38,975 nucleotides of DNA from JBBRZF01 sp038236965 (GTDB lineage: Bacteria > Acidobacteriota > Terriglobia > Terriglobales > Acidobacteriaceae). How positions within the stretch are numbered: the stretch's first letter is position 1; each line of letters starts with the position of its first letter. A program made the translations under genes and the position numbers. The notes under the pieces were generated by a model. The model worked only from the letters and a program-made list of their open reading frames with translations. It did no database searches and was not told the DNA's origin. The stretch is taken from the NCBI GenBank assembly GCA_038236965.1, contig JBBRZF010000010.1, forward strand, positions 1 through 38,975, written 5' to 3'. Of this stretch, positions 1-6,587 are shown in pieces.

Positions 1-385
1 CGATGGCTTCGGCAATCCATCGCACCACCGTGCGCTCTACCGTGATGCCCGCCGGAGACGAGCGCCACGCGGTATTGTTCTGGTTCAGCACGCTCGCCAC
101 CAGGTCGCCCACCGCAGCCACAGGCTCACCCGATCCCAGCACGTATCCATAGAAGCGCGGACTCGGCGGACGAGAATGCGCGATCACGTCGCGCAAGGCA
201 TCCAGCGCACTCGCGCCCAGTCCCTGCTCGGGCAGCGGAGTGTCAAACAAAGCGGTGGTCGCCTCACCAGAGGTCGCGGGAAACGATGGCGCCGTATCGA
301 GAGACTCCAGCAGTCCGGCACAGAGGTCTACAGCACGATTGGCGATAAGGCGGAAATGCAATGGAGAAAGTTCAAGTCGGGACAT
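1..385 (-). CDS. PLP-dependent (aromatic amino acid type) decarboxylase, N-terminal fragment
   Basis: The gene runs off the left edge; only about the first 128 residues are present. The reading frame opens with ATG at 385 (MSRLELSPLHFR) and stays open to base 1. The stretch PRFYGYVLGSGEPVAAVGDL, followed by VLNQNNTAWRSSPAGITVE, matches the N-terminal region of group II pyridoxal-phosphate decarboxylases (aromatic-L-amino-acid, tyrosine or glutamate decarboxylase-like), where the substrate-pocket segment has the form HPRFFG...LNQN...WxSSPA. The PLP lysine lies outside the window, so substrate and activity cannot be judged. No strong Shine-Dalgarno sequence precedes the ATG. The gene appears to be transcribed alone from the spacer on its right. 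Confidence 0.75.
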   Translation of the reverse strand, partial: MSRLELSPLHFRLIANRAVDLCAGLLESLDTAPSFPATSGEATTALFDTPLPEQGLGASALDALRDVIAHSRPPSPRFYGYVLGSGEPVAAVGDLVASVLNQNNTAWRSSPAGITVERTVVRWIAEAI

Positions 386-457
386 GAGGAAGGCACGTAG
401 GAAGCGCTCAAATTTGCGAACAGCAATTGTAACTCTTGCGCCCCATAAACTTCGGTG

Positions 458-531
458 TCCCCTTGGGTATCCTCTTGGGTGTCTCTTGGGTTCCCCTTGG
501 GTGACCTTTTGGGTGTCCTTTTGGTGCCCCA
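458..531. repeat. Degenerate ~12-bp tandem repeat
   Basis: About six imperfect copies of a unit of the form CCCCTTGGGTGT lie head to tail (for example CCCCTTGGGTAT, CCTCTTGGGTGT, CCCCTTGGGTGA, CCTTTTGGGTGT). They sit in the 260-bp spacer upstream of the decarboxylase. A minus-strand frame runs through them but has the low-complexity composition expected of repeat translation and is not called as a gene. The repeat resembles, without being identical to, the GTGTCTCCGTGGTG repeats elsewhere in the window. Confidence 0.6.
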
Positions 532-596
532 CGTTCGCGCCCGCTCTTTGGGCGTTAACGTGGGATACGGGTCTGCTTTAACGTACGATCCCAACC

Positions 597-629
597 AATA
601 AAACCGCCGCCCCCCAGCGGAGCGGCGGT
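597..629 (-). terminator. Rho-independent terminator after the beta-propeller gene
   Basis: An 8-bp G+C stem (ACCGCCGC at 603-610 with GCGGCGGT at 622-629) is followed, on the minus strand, by TTTTATT. It lies about 20 bases beyond the stop codon at 650, so it fits as the terminator of that gene. Confidence 0.75.
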
Positions 630-649
630 CTCGGAACCCAAGCGCTTCC

Positions 650-1669
650 CTACCTCAGCTTCGCCTCTGCTTGTTTCTTCTCGTCCTCGCGGGCATCGAG
701 CGGAGCCGGAGCGGTATTCGAATTGATGTGCCGCAGGATAAGTAATTTCGAGCGACCTTCTCTGCCTCCCGGCATATAGATCAGCTTCTTCTCCGGATCG
801 AATGCCAGGGTGTGCGCCCTCACATCGGTAGGAATCTCGTCGGCGGCAACCAGTTTTCCGCTGGCGTTCATTACGGAGATCGCGCCGTTCGCCGCGGCAA
901 ACAGCGTCTTGCTGCCTTCATCGAACCAGAGCTGATCGACTCCCGCGGGTGCGGCAACGCGCGAAACTTCTGCGCCCGTATCCGCATTCAGCGCGAGCAC
1001 CGCGAATCGCACGGATACATACAGACGGTCGAGTTTGGAATCGTAAGCAATTCCCGTAGGCTGCGAGGCGTTCACCGCGTAGCGCTTCACGATGCGAAGT
1101 TGCGGGTCGAGCGCCACGATTGATCTTCGGTCCTGCACCGTCACGTACGTCAATTCGCGCGCGGTATCGCTGGCCATGTACTGCGGACGGCCTTCCAGTT
1201 TCACGTGCGCCGTTTCCTTGTTTGTTCCCAGGTCGATCGCGCTGAGCGACTGCGTCATGCCATTGGCAACCAGCAATCGTTTTCCGCCCGGGGCAAGCAT
1301 CAGCGAATCCGGAGCGATCGAAATCGGCATCACCTCTTCGACCTTCCATCCCTCGATGAGGATGACCACGATCGTATTGTTGCCCGTGTTGCCGATGTAA
1401 ATGCGTCCGGCTTCTTCGTTCACGGCGATAGCACGAGGCGCGGCCATGTTGATGATGTGGGCGATGATGCGCCGCTTCACCGGATCGAAGATATCGACCG
1501 TGCCCGCTCCAGCGTGCGTCATCACCAGCATGCCCTTGGCAAAGGCGAGGGCATCAAAGCCGGGGCGTCCAGGAATGTCGATGATGGCGACCTGACGAAC
1601 GGTCATGGCCTGCAAGGCCAAACACATCAAGAGAACCAGGGGTATGAGTACGAATTTTGCTCTTGGCAT
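650..1669 (-). CDS. Secreted YVTN/YncE-like beta-propeller protein
   Basis: About 339 residues from the ATG at 1669 (MPRAKFVLIPLVLLMCLALQ), which gives a clean signal peptide; a start nine codons upstream would only add an atypical prefix. The mature part is a series of WD/YVTN-like blades: segments such as GRIYIGNTGNNTIVVI, KRLLVANGMTQSLSAIDL, RELTYVTVQDRRSIVALD and DRLYVSVRFAVLALN repeat about every 40-45 residues. This is the pattern of YncE-like 40-residue YVTN beta-propeller proteins, usually periplasmic or secreted. No catalytic residues are recognisable and the ligand is unknown. It is a single gene with its own terminator, downstream of nuoB in the same direction but separated from it by a terminator. 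Confidence 0.7.
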   Translation of the reverse strand: MPRAKFVLIPLVLLMCLALQAMTVRQVAIIDIPGRPGFDALAFAKGMLVMTHAGAGTVDIFDPVKRRIIAHIINMAAPRAIAVNEEAGRIYIGNTGNNTIVVILIEGWKVEEVMPISIAPDSLMLAPGGKRLLVANGMTQSLSAIDLGTNKETAHVKLEGRPQYMASDTARELTYVTVQDRRSIVALDPQLRIVKRYAVNASQPTGIAYDSKLDRLYVSVRFAVLALNADTGAEVSRVAAPAGVDQLWFDEGSKTLFAAANGAISVMNASGKLVAADEIPTDVRAHTLAFDPEKKLIYMPGGREGRSKLLILRHINSNTAPAPLDAREDEKKQAEAKLR

Positions 1670-1786
1670 CGGGTATCTCAACAGGCACACAAACACTTTG
1701 GCCTACAGAGAGAGTGGGATGCAGGGAACTCCCTTGCTGCTGCCCGATGCGAAAGGTAAGTTGCTCTTGCCCTCGATATAATGTGG

Positions 1787-1804
1787 CGCGAGCCCTCGCT
1801 CGCG
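1787..1804. other. Short G+C-rich hairpin in the nuoB/propeller spacer
   Basis: CGCGAGC (1787-1793) pairs perfectly with GCTCGCG (1798-1804) around a CCTC loop. No U-run follows on either strand, so it is not a typical terminator. The spacer from 1670 to 1824 shows no gene. Confidence 0.4.
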
Positions 1805-1824
1805 GAAGTTGGCTTTCCACAAAC

Positions 1825-1849
1825 AAAAAGCCCGGCATCTCTGCCAGGC
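1825..1849 (-). terminator. Rho-independent terminator after nuoB
   Basis: On the minus strand GCCTGGCA, a GAGA loop, and TGCCGGGC form an 8-bp stem (one G-U pair) followed by TTTTTG. It begins about 25 bases after the nuoB stop codon at 1875. Confidence 0.7.
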
Positions 1850-1874
1850 CTCCGCTTCCAAACTTAACGAAAGC

Positions 1875-2504
1875 TTAATCGCCGATGTTCATCGCGCGCT
1901 TAAACGAACCGCGCTCTGCCTGAATCTTGTCCTGCAGCAGCGTGATCGCATAGATCAATTGCTCAGGCCGTGGCGGACATCCCGGAACATATACGTCCAC
2001 CGGAATCCACTGGTTAACGCCCTGCACCAGCGCGTAATTATTAAATACTCCGCCCGACGTGGCGCATGCGCCCATCGAGATGACCCACTTCGGTTCCGGC
2101 ATCTGTTGATATAGCTGCCGGATGACCGGCGCCATCTTTTGCGAGACGCGTCCCGCGATGATCATCAGGTCCGACTGTCGGGGCGAAGGACGGAACACTT
2201 CCGCTCCGAAGCGCGCGATGTCGAATCGCGACGCGCCCATAGCCATCATCTCGATAGCGCAGCAGGCCAGTCCGAATGTCATGGGCCAGATGGAATTCTT
2301 GCGAACCCAGTTCACCGCGTTATCAAGCGTGGTCAGCATCACGCCTTCCTGCTCGTTGTCGCCGCCATAGGCGAGCGTCGCGATGCGCGACCCACTCTGC
2401 GGATCTCCCGCCAGGTCGGCAAAGCGCTCCCGTCCGGTGGTGGGGTCTCCAACCGGAGAAAGCGTGTTGTCCACTGCTCGATCGATTCTCTCGTTGCTGT
2501 TCAT
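1875..2504 (-). CDS. nuoB: NADH-quinone oxidoreductase subunit B (NuoB)
   Basis: A 209-residue protein matching the complex I subunit that carries iron-sulfur cluster N2, which hands electrons to quinone at the cytoplasmic side of the membrane. Visible signatures are the adjacent cysteines in FGLACCAIEMM, the segment RPSPRQSDLMIIAG, the cysteine in SMGACATSGG and the final PGCPPRPEQL, giving the four cluster ligands. The core family protein starts near MLTTLDNAVNWVRK; here there is an N-terminal extension of about 55 residues, and AGGA six bases before the 2504 ATG supports the longer start. No other nuo genes flank it: the upstream neighbour is a dehydrogenase and the downstream one a secreted propeller. 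It is therefore an isolated copy, either a second nuoB or part of a dispersed complex. Confidence 0.93.
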   Translation of the reverse strand: MNSNERIDRAVDNTLSPVGDPTTGRERFADLAGDPQSGSRIATLAYGGDNEQEGVMLTTLDNAVNWVRKNSIWPMTFGLACCAIEMMAMGASRFDIARFGAEVFRPSPRQSDLMIIAGRVSQKMAPVIRQLYQQMPEPKWVISMGACATSGGVFNNYALVQGVNQWIPVDVYVPGCPPRPEQLIYAITLLQDKIQAERGSFKRAMNIGD

Positions 2505-2523
2505 TGCGATTCCTATTGTAAAT

Positions 2524-2561
2524 GTCCCTGCCCGTCAGATGCCAGTCCAACCGGCAGGGAC
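2524..2561. other. 9-bp inverted repeat between the dehydrogenase and nuoB
   Basis: GTCCCTGCC (2524-2532) pairs perfectly with GGCAGGGAC (2553-2561) around a 20-base loop. It lies in the 100-bp gap after the dehydrogenase stop and just upstream of the nuoB start. There is no U-run, so it could be a leader hairpin of nuoB or a weak terminator. Confidence 0.45.
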
Positions 2562-2604
2562 TCAACTCGCTTCTCGCAAACCCCCGCCAATCAAGCCTTT
2601 TCGC

Positions 2605-3627
2605 CTACGGATTCAATACGACCTTGCCGAACATATTGCTCTTTTCCAGATATTCGTGCGCGGCCGCGGCTTCCCGCAGCGGAAAACTCTTGTCCACAAC
2701 CGGCTTCAGCCGTCCAGCAAAAACGTGTTTCAGCGCCTCGTGCAGCTCCCCCATGTTTCCCATGAAAGAGCCGAGGAAACTGAGTTGCTTGGCAAACAGG
2801 AAACGTATATCGAAATTGACTTCGCCTCCGGTGGTCGCTCCGCAGGTCACGATGACGCCGCCCGGCTTCAGCGACTTCATGCTCTCGCCCCACGTCGCCT
2901 TTCCCACATGCTCGAATACCACATCCACTCCCTGCCGCGCCGTTATCTTCTTCACTTCGTCGGAGATCTTTTGCTTGTAGTGGTCGATGGTGTAGTCCGC
3001 GCCAAGTTCGCGCGCTCGCTCCAGTTTGTACTCGTTTCCCGCCGAGGTAATGACCTTGCAGTTGAAAAGCTTTGCGATCTGGATAGCCGCCGTCCCCACT
3101 CCAGAACCAGCGCCCAGCACCAGCACCGTCTGTCCCGGCTGGATATGCGCGCGACCCACCAGCATGTGCCACGCCGTCACGTAAACAAGCGGCACGCTCG
3201 CCGCTTCGTCATACGTAAGCTCTGCGGGTATCGGGATGACGTTCACCCTCGGCACAGCAATGTATTCCGCATCGCCGCCCGGCACGCGATAACCGATCAC
3301 GCTGAATTGCGCGCAGAAATTCTGCTGTCCGCTCACGCATTTTTCGCAAATGCCGCAGAACACCATCGGCGCCAGCAACACGCGCGTTCCCACCGCGATG
3401 TCCGTGATGTACTCGCCCACTTCCGCTACCTCGCCGGCGATATCGCTTCCCGGAATCTGTGGCAGCGGAACGCCCGGCACGCCTTCGCGCACAAAAATAT
3501 CCAGATGGTTCAGCGCGCACGCCTTGATCCGCACCAGCACCTGGTCTTTGCGCAACACTGGGTCAGGAACCTCTTCGTACTTCAGGACCCCGGGACCGCC
3601 ATGCTCGTGAAACCGTATCGCTTTCAT
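2605..3627 (-). CDS. Zinc-type medium-chain dehydrogenase/quinone reductase
   Basis: A 340-residue member of the MDR superfamily. The N-terminal catalytic domain has GSDIAGEVAEVG and a four-cysteine structural-zinc loop (CGICEKCVSGQQNFC). The Rossmann part shows VLVLGAGSGVGTAAIQIAK, the NAD(P)-binding glycine motif. The absence of the usual catalytic GHE motif (GSDIAGE instead) points towards quinone oxidoreductase/crotonyl-CoA reductase-like members as much as to alcohol dehydrogenases, so the substrate is open. The ATG overlaps the stop of the upstream NUDIX gene by four bases (ATGA), so the two are translationally coupled. It is the last gene of the five-gene run that starts at 6067. Confidence 0.85.
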   Translation of the reverse strand: MKAIRFHEHGGPGVLKYEEVPDPVLRKDQVLVRIKACALNHLDIFVREGVPGVPLPQIPGSDIAGEVAEVGEYITDIAVGTRVLLAPMVFCGICEKCVSGQQNFCAQFSVIGYRVPGGDAEYIAVPRVNVIPIPAELTYDEAASVPLVYVTAWHMLVGRAHIQPGQTVLVLGAGSGVGTAAIQIAKLFNCKVITSAGNEYKLERARELGADYTIDHYKQKISDEVKKITARQGVDVVFEHVGKATWGESMKSLKPGGVIVTCGATTGGEVNFDIRFLFAKQLSFLGSFMGNMGELHEALKHVFAGRLKPVVDKSFPLREAAAAHEYLEKSNMFGKVVLNP

Positions 3628-4031
3628 CGCTCGCTCCCCAACAGGATCTTCCCTGCTGCAATATCTTTTACCAGCCCCAGGTCTGCTTCCAGAAAATCAA
3701 ATTCCGGCAATTCTTCTCGACGCACCCAGCGCACGTCTTTGAATATCCGGTTCTCCAACTCCCCCGTGAATTTCTCGACCAGGTAGAAACCGAGTTCGAT
3801 GACGTTTCCGTTTTTGTAGCTGTGTTGTATGCGCGCAACTTCGCGCCCTATCTCCGCCTCGATGCCCAGCTCTTCTTCCAATTCGCGTACCAAGGCTGCG
3901 CCGGATTCTTCTTCGGGCTCAATCTTCCCGCCCGGAAACTCCCATTGCAGCGGCATCGGCTGATGCCGTGTGCGCTGGCAGATAAGTATCTTCTCCTCGC
4001 GCACGATGAGCGCGGCCACAACCTGCTTCAT
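3624..4031 (-). CDS. NUDIX hydrolase, MutT-like (8-oxo-dGTP diphosphatase type)
   Basis: The start chosen is ATG 4031 (MKQVVAALIVREEKILICQR), which gives the usual 135-residue MutT length; a 21-codon upstream extension would run into the preceding gene's end and looks spurious. The NUDIX box is complete: GGKIEPEEESGAALVRELEE followed by ELGIE fits GX5EX7REUXEEXGU, so metal binding and diphosphatase activity are expected. The sequence ICQRTRHQPMPLQWEFPGGK is typical of MutT enzymes that remove oxidised dGTP, although other nucleotides are possible. It lies 19 bases downstream of a probable methionine-sulfoxide reductase gene, so both neighbours could serve oxidative-damage repair (inference). 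Confidence 0.85.
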   Translation of the reverse strand: MKQVVAALIVREEKILICQRTRHQPMPLQWEFPGGKIEPEEESGAALVRELEEELGIEAEIGREVARIQHSYKNGNVIELGFYLVEKFTGELENRIFKDVRWVRREELPEFDFLEADLGLVKDIAAGKILLGSER

Positions 4032-4050
4032 GGTGAGTCCCGTCTTTTGT

Positions 4051-4527
4051 CTAGGAGATACGTTCCAGGTACTGGCCCACCAGTCGTGCCGCATGTTCGC
4101 AGAGCGCGCGATCTTCCGCGTCGAATGCCGCTGGTTCGTGACTATCGATATCCAGTTCGCCCACCACCGCGCCGCGCACCCTTATCGGAACCACGATCTC
4201 CGACTTCGTCTTCAGCGAGCACGCAAGATAGCGCGGGTCCGCATTCACATCGTCCACGACGACGGTGTTTCCGCTCGATGCTGCCGCGCCGCAGATTCCC
4301 TCATTCAGCGGTATTCGTTTATGCGGCGTCTCGTCGCCCACAAACGGTCCCAGCACCAGCATGGGCTCCGTGCCCGGCTGTTCTTCGATCATGTAGAAGC
4401 CCACCCAGTTGTACTTGGGGAGATGTCGCTGCAGCCGCCCGACGATCACCGTCATTAGGTCATCCACCGTCGGCTGACCCGGTGCAAGCTGCTCTAGTTC
4501 TCTGGAGAGTTCCTGCTGTGTCGCCAT
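4051..4527 (-). CDS. GAF-domain protein, probable free methionine-(R)-sulfoxide reductase
   Basis: A 158-residue single GAF domain. The opening of the domain, KYNWVGFYMIEE, then LGPFVGDETPHKRIPLNEG, GICGAAASSGNTVVVDDV, and LACSLKTKSEIVVPIRV, follow the layout of fRMsr enzymes (YebR/MsrC type) that reduce free Met-R-sulfoxide. The two cysteines usually involved in catalysis and resolution are visible in GICG and LACS; the extra upstream cysteine found in some members is not seen. A pure sensory GAF role is less likely because there is no output domain. It is the third gene of a tight run, six bases after the BtuF-like gene. Confidence 0.75.
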   Translation of the reverse strand: MATQQELSRELEQLAPGQPTVDDLMTVIVGRLQRHLPKYNWVGFYMIEEQPGTEPMLVLGPFVGDETPHKRIPLNEGICGAAASSGNTVVVDDVNADPRYLACSLKTKSEIVVPIRVRGAVVGELDIDSHEPAAFDAEDRALCEHAARLVGQYLERIS

Positions 4528-4533
4528 AGCAGA

Positions 4534-5355
4534 CTATTTAATCACAGCCTCGTCCAGGCGACGCACGCCCGGGACTTGCGGAAACAGCTCCGGATGAATT
4601 GCCCACGCCAGTGCAAGCATTCCGGCCATCAGCGTCGTTGCCGGGGTATTCAGCAACTCGTCGGAGATACAGTAAACGCGAGCCGATTTCGCCGCCGCCA
4701 GGTCGCACCAGTCCCGGTCGCGAATCATCTTCTCCAGCGGAACTCGATCTCCCGCCCCGCACCACGCAGCAACGATCACATCGGGAGCCATCTCGCGTAC
4801 GGCCTCGGCAGTCGTATGCTTCCCCGCCTCGCCCACGAACTCGCCTCCAGCGGCCTCCACCAGCTCCCGCACCCACGGTTGCGAGTGGATGATCGGCTTC
4901 CCCCACTCCTCGCAGAAGACGCGCAGCCTCCGCGACTGTGCCGTCCTGCTGCGCACGCGCGCAATGGACGATTTCATCTCCGACACCAGTTCCGCGCCCC
5001 TTTCGGCCTCGCCCATGATGCCCGCTATGGCCATCGTGTCCGCGTAGATGTCGTTCATCGTGCGCGGAGCAAGTCCCAGAAAGCGCACTCCCGCCTTCAG
5101 GATTTCCGCAACCGCATCCAGTTGGTAGGGGACGCACCCGATCACCAGGTCCGGCTTCGCATTCACGATCTGCTCCGCTTGCGCCGTCCAAGAATCGGAG
5201 ACGATGAGCGGATCGAGTTCGTGCAGACCGTCGCAGACGTCGGCGCAGTATCGCGTGCACGCCACGACTTTATCAAGCAGCCCGAGCCGGTCCAGAGTCA
5301 CCGTCGCACTCGGTTGCAGGCTTACTACTCGCTTGGGAAGATGTTCGGAACGCAT
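4534..5355 (-). CDS. BtuF-like cobalamin/siderophore-binding family protein without signal peptide
   Basis: A 273-residue member of the periplasmic binding protein family PF01497. RVVSLQPSATVTLDRLGLLD, KPDLVIGCVPYQLDAVAEIL and PDVIVAAWCGAGDRVP match the two-lobed fold of vitamin B12 and iron-chelate binding proteins. The N-terminus, MRSEHLPKRVVSLQ, goes straight into the first beta strand: there is no signal peptide or lipobox, and no ABC permease or ATPase gene is near. Cytoplasmic BtuF-like proteins of this shape are annotated in many genomes, with unknown role. It sits second in the five-gene minus-strand run, 10 bases after the HAD gene and 6 before the GAF gene. Confidence 0.75.
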   Translation of the reverse strand: MRSEHLPKRVVSLQPSATVTLDRLGLLDKVVACTRYCADVCDGLHELDPLIVSDSWTAQAEQIVNAKPDLVIGCVPYQLDAVAEILKAGVRFLGLAPRTMNDIYADTMAIAGIMGEAERGAELVSEMKSSIARVRSRTAQSRRLRVFCEEWGKPIIHSQPWVRELVEAAGGEFVGEAGKHTTAEAVREMAPDVIVAAWCGAGDRVPLEKMIRDRDWCDLAAAKSARVYCISDELLNTPATTLMAGMLALAWAIHPELFPQVPGVRRLDEAVIK

Positions 5356-5365
5356 CGCGCGAACT

Positions 5366-6067
5366 CTACCGCTGAGGATGGTAGATAGTCCAGTGTTTCT
5401 CTTCGGCCAGTTCCGCCAGCTTGGGTTTGGGATTCACCGCAAAGGCGTGCCGCGCCACAGCCAGCATCTCGGCGTCGTGGATGGAATTGCCGAATGCCGC
5501 GTCCACCGTGCGTTTGATGAGTTCCTGGATGGCCGTGGCCTTCTTCGGGCCGGTCGGAACCCGGATCAATCGCTCGCTCGCCAATCCGCCTTCGCAATGC
5601 ACTTGCGCGGAGATCACGCGCTCGGCCGGGATACAGAAACGGCGCGCGCCTTCGGTGATGACCCAGTCATTCGTCGAGGAAACCGCCCACATCTCGCATC
5701 CCATTTCGTTCAGGTAATGCGTCACTTCCTGCATCTCCGGAAAGATTCGCGGAGAAACGACGGTGGAGAAGAATTCGGCGGCGGCCCGTTTTATCTCGGC
5801 CTCGCTCACTCCCTTGTGCATGCTCACCATCTCGCCGCACATCGTCTCTTCGTCCACTTCGCCGCGCTTGTATTCCTCATAGCGCGGCAGCGCCCACTTG
5901 GCCACTTCCGCCGAAACAAGCCCCCGCTCGATCTCCCAATAGAAGAAGTCCGCCCCGGCATCGCCATCCCATAGCGTCCCGTCGCAGTCGAAGACGGCTA
6001 TCCTCGGCTTGATCTTGATGACCGATCTGACAAAGGCCGCAGCCGGCCCCACTGAGATTGTTGGCAT
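5366..6067 (-). CDS. HAD-superfamily phosphatase, SerB-like (subclass IB)
   Basis: Start chosen at ATG 6067 (MPTISVGPAAAFVRS), giving 233 residues; the longer open frame upstream runs into intergenic repeat sequence. Motif I is VFDCDGTLWDGD, with the nucleophile and acid aspartates. Motif II is VSSTNDW. The basic residue of motif III lies in VPTGPKKATAIQEL, and motif IV in FGNSIHDAEML. The helical cap and length are those of HAD-IB phosphatases such as phosphoserine phosphatase, but the substrate cannot be assigned. It is the first gene of the run extending down to 2605, so the promoter should lie in the repeat-rich spacer to its right. Confidence 0.8.
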   Translation of the reverse strand: MPTISVGPAAAFVRSVIKIKPRIAVFDCDGTLWDGDAGADFFYWEIERGLVSAEVAKWALPRYEEYKRGEVDEETMCGEMVSMHKGVSEAEIKRAAAEFFSTVVSPRIFPEMQEVTHYLNEMGCEMWAVSSTNDWVITEGARRFCIPAERVISAQVHCEGGLASERLIRVPTGPKKATAIQELIKRTVDAAFGNSIHDAEMLAVARHAFAVNPKPKLAELAEEKHWTIYHPQR

Positions 6068-6205
6068 CGCCCTATGAGGATAACAAATCTTCGAGAACCG
6101 TTCTGGAAAACTACGGAAGCCTCTAACAACCCGGGTGCCCCATTCTGAGCGAGGCGAAGGGTAGGAACGCATCACCCTCAGAACTGCAAGGATGATCTGC
6201 ATCAG

Positions 6206-6225
6206 GGCACGACTTCAGTCGTGCC
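6206..6225. repeat. Perfect 8-bp palindromic repeat (REP-like)
   Basis: GGCACGAC, loop TTCA, GTCGTGCC. The stem is perfect and there is no adjacent U-run beyond GTTT. Short palindromes of this kind are dispersed between genes in many acidobacterial genomes (general knowledge, not checked here). Confidence 0.55.
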
Positions 6226-6246
6226 GTTTCCGCTTATCGCACATCG

Positions 6247-6394
6247 GGGGCTTTACAGGCTGCTGAAAAATGACTCAAAGTAGTAATTCGAGCTTTTCCG
6301 CAAACGAAGATTCAACAACTTGCGACTCGTGTTTCGGCGGAAAATTGACCGAAATTACTCAGTTGGTTCATTTTTCCGCAGCCCGTTTAGCCCC
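6247..6394. mobile_element. MITE-like or REPIN-like element with 27-bp terminal inverted repeats
   Basis: The left arm 6247-6273 (contains GGCTGCTGAAAAATGA) and right arm 6368-6394 (contains TCATTTTTCCGCAGCC) are inverted copies matching at 23 of 27 positions. A second, inner pair is also visible: GTAATT..TTTTCCGC near 6282-6302 against GCGGAAAA..AATTAC near 6338-6358. The whole element can therefore fold into one long imperfect hairpin of about 148 bp. It has no coding capacity. This is the architecture of a non-autonomous miniature element; no target-site duplication could be confirmed by eye. Confidence 0.55.
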
Positions 6395-6526
6395 TGCGAC
6401 CCTTCCTTTGTTGAGCGTACCCAAGCCTGACACGGTGAGCGACGCAGCCGCGTAGTCGATCCACCCTTTGTTTTCGTTTCGGATCACCACGATCTCGCAA
6501 GGTTTCTGAGTTTACCCCGGTCGACT

Positions 6527-6572
6527 TTTCTTTGTGACCTTCGCGTACTTCGTGTCTTCGTGGTCCCGTGTT
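6527..6572 (+). repeat. GTGTCTTCGTGGT-family intergenic repeat
   Basis: TTCTTTGTGACCTTCGCG continues into TACTTCGTGTCTTCGTGG. It is one of several copies in the window, all on the plus strand, and lies directly beside the 3' end of the NRAMP gene. Confidence 0.55.
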
Positions 6573-6587
6573 CAAAATGAAAGCCCG

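Larger units (their letters stand above)
6068..6587. other. Gene-free spacer with several repeat elements
   Basis: No convincing gene is present. The spacer holds, from left to right: a G+C-rich stretch containing CCCGGGTGCCCCATTCTGAG at about 6129, which resembles phrases I remember as common between acidobacterial genes (memory, not checked); a short palindrome at 6206-6225; a ~150-bp inverted-repeat element at 6247-6394; and a GTGTCTTCGTGGT-type repeat at 6527-6572. It separates two minus-strand operons. Confidence 0.6.

Noticed and set aside
328..594. 88-codon minus-strand ORF through the 12-bp tandem repeat
   Set aside because: Its middle part (TKRTPKRSPKGNPRDTQEDT) is simply the translation of the tandem repeat, and its 3' part overlaps the decarboxylase start region.
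2383..3786. 467-codon plus-strand ORF opposite the zinc-type dehydrogenase
   Set aside because: It is antisense to a well-supported gene, rich in R and H as expected of a shadow frame, and shows no family motif.
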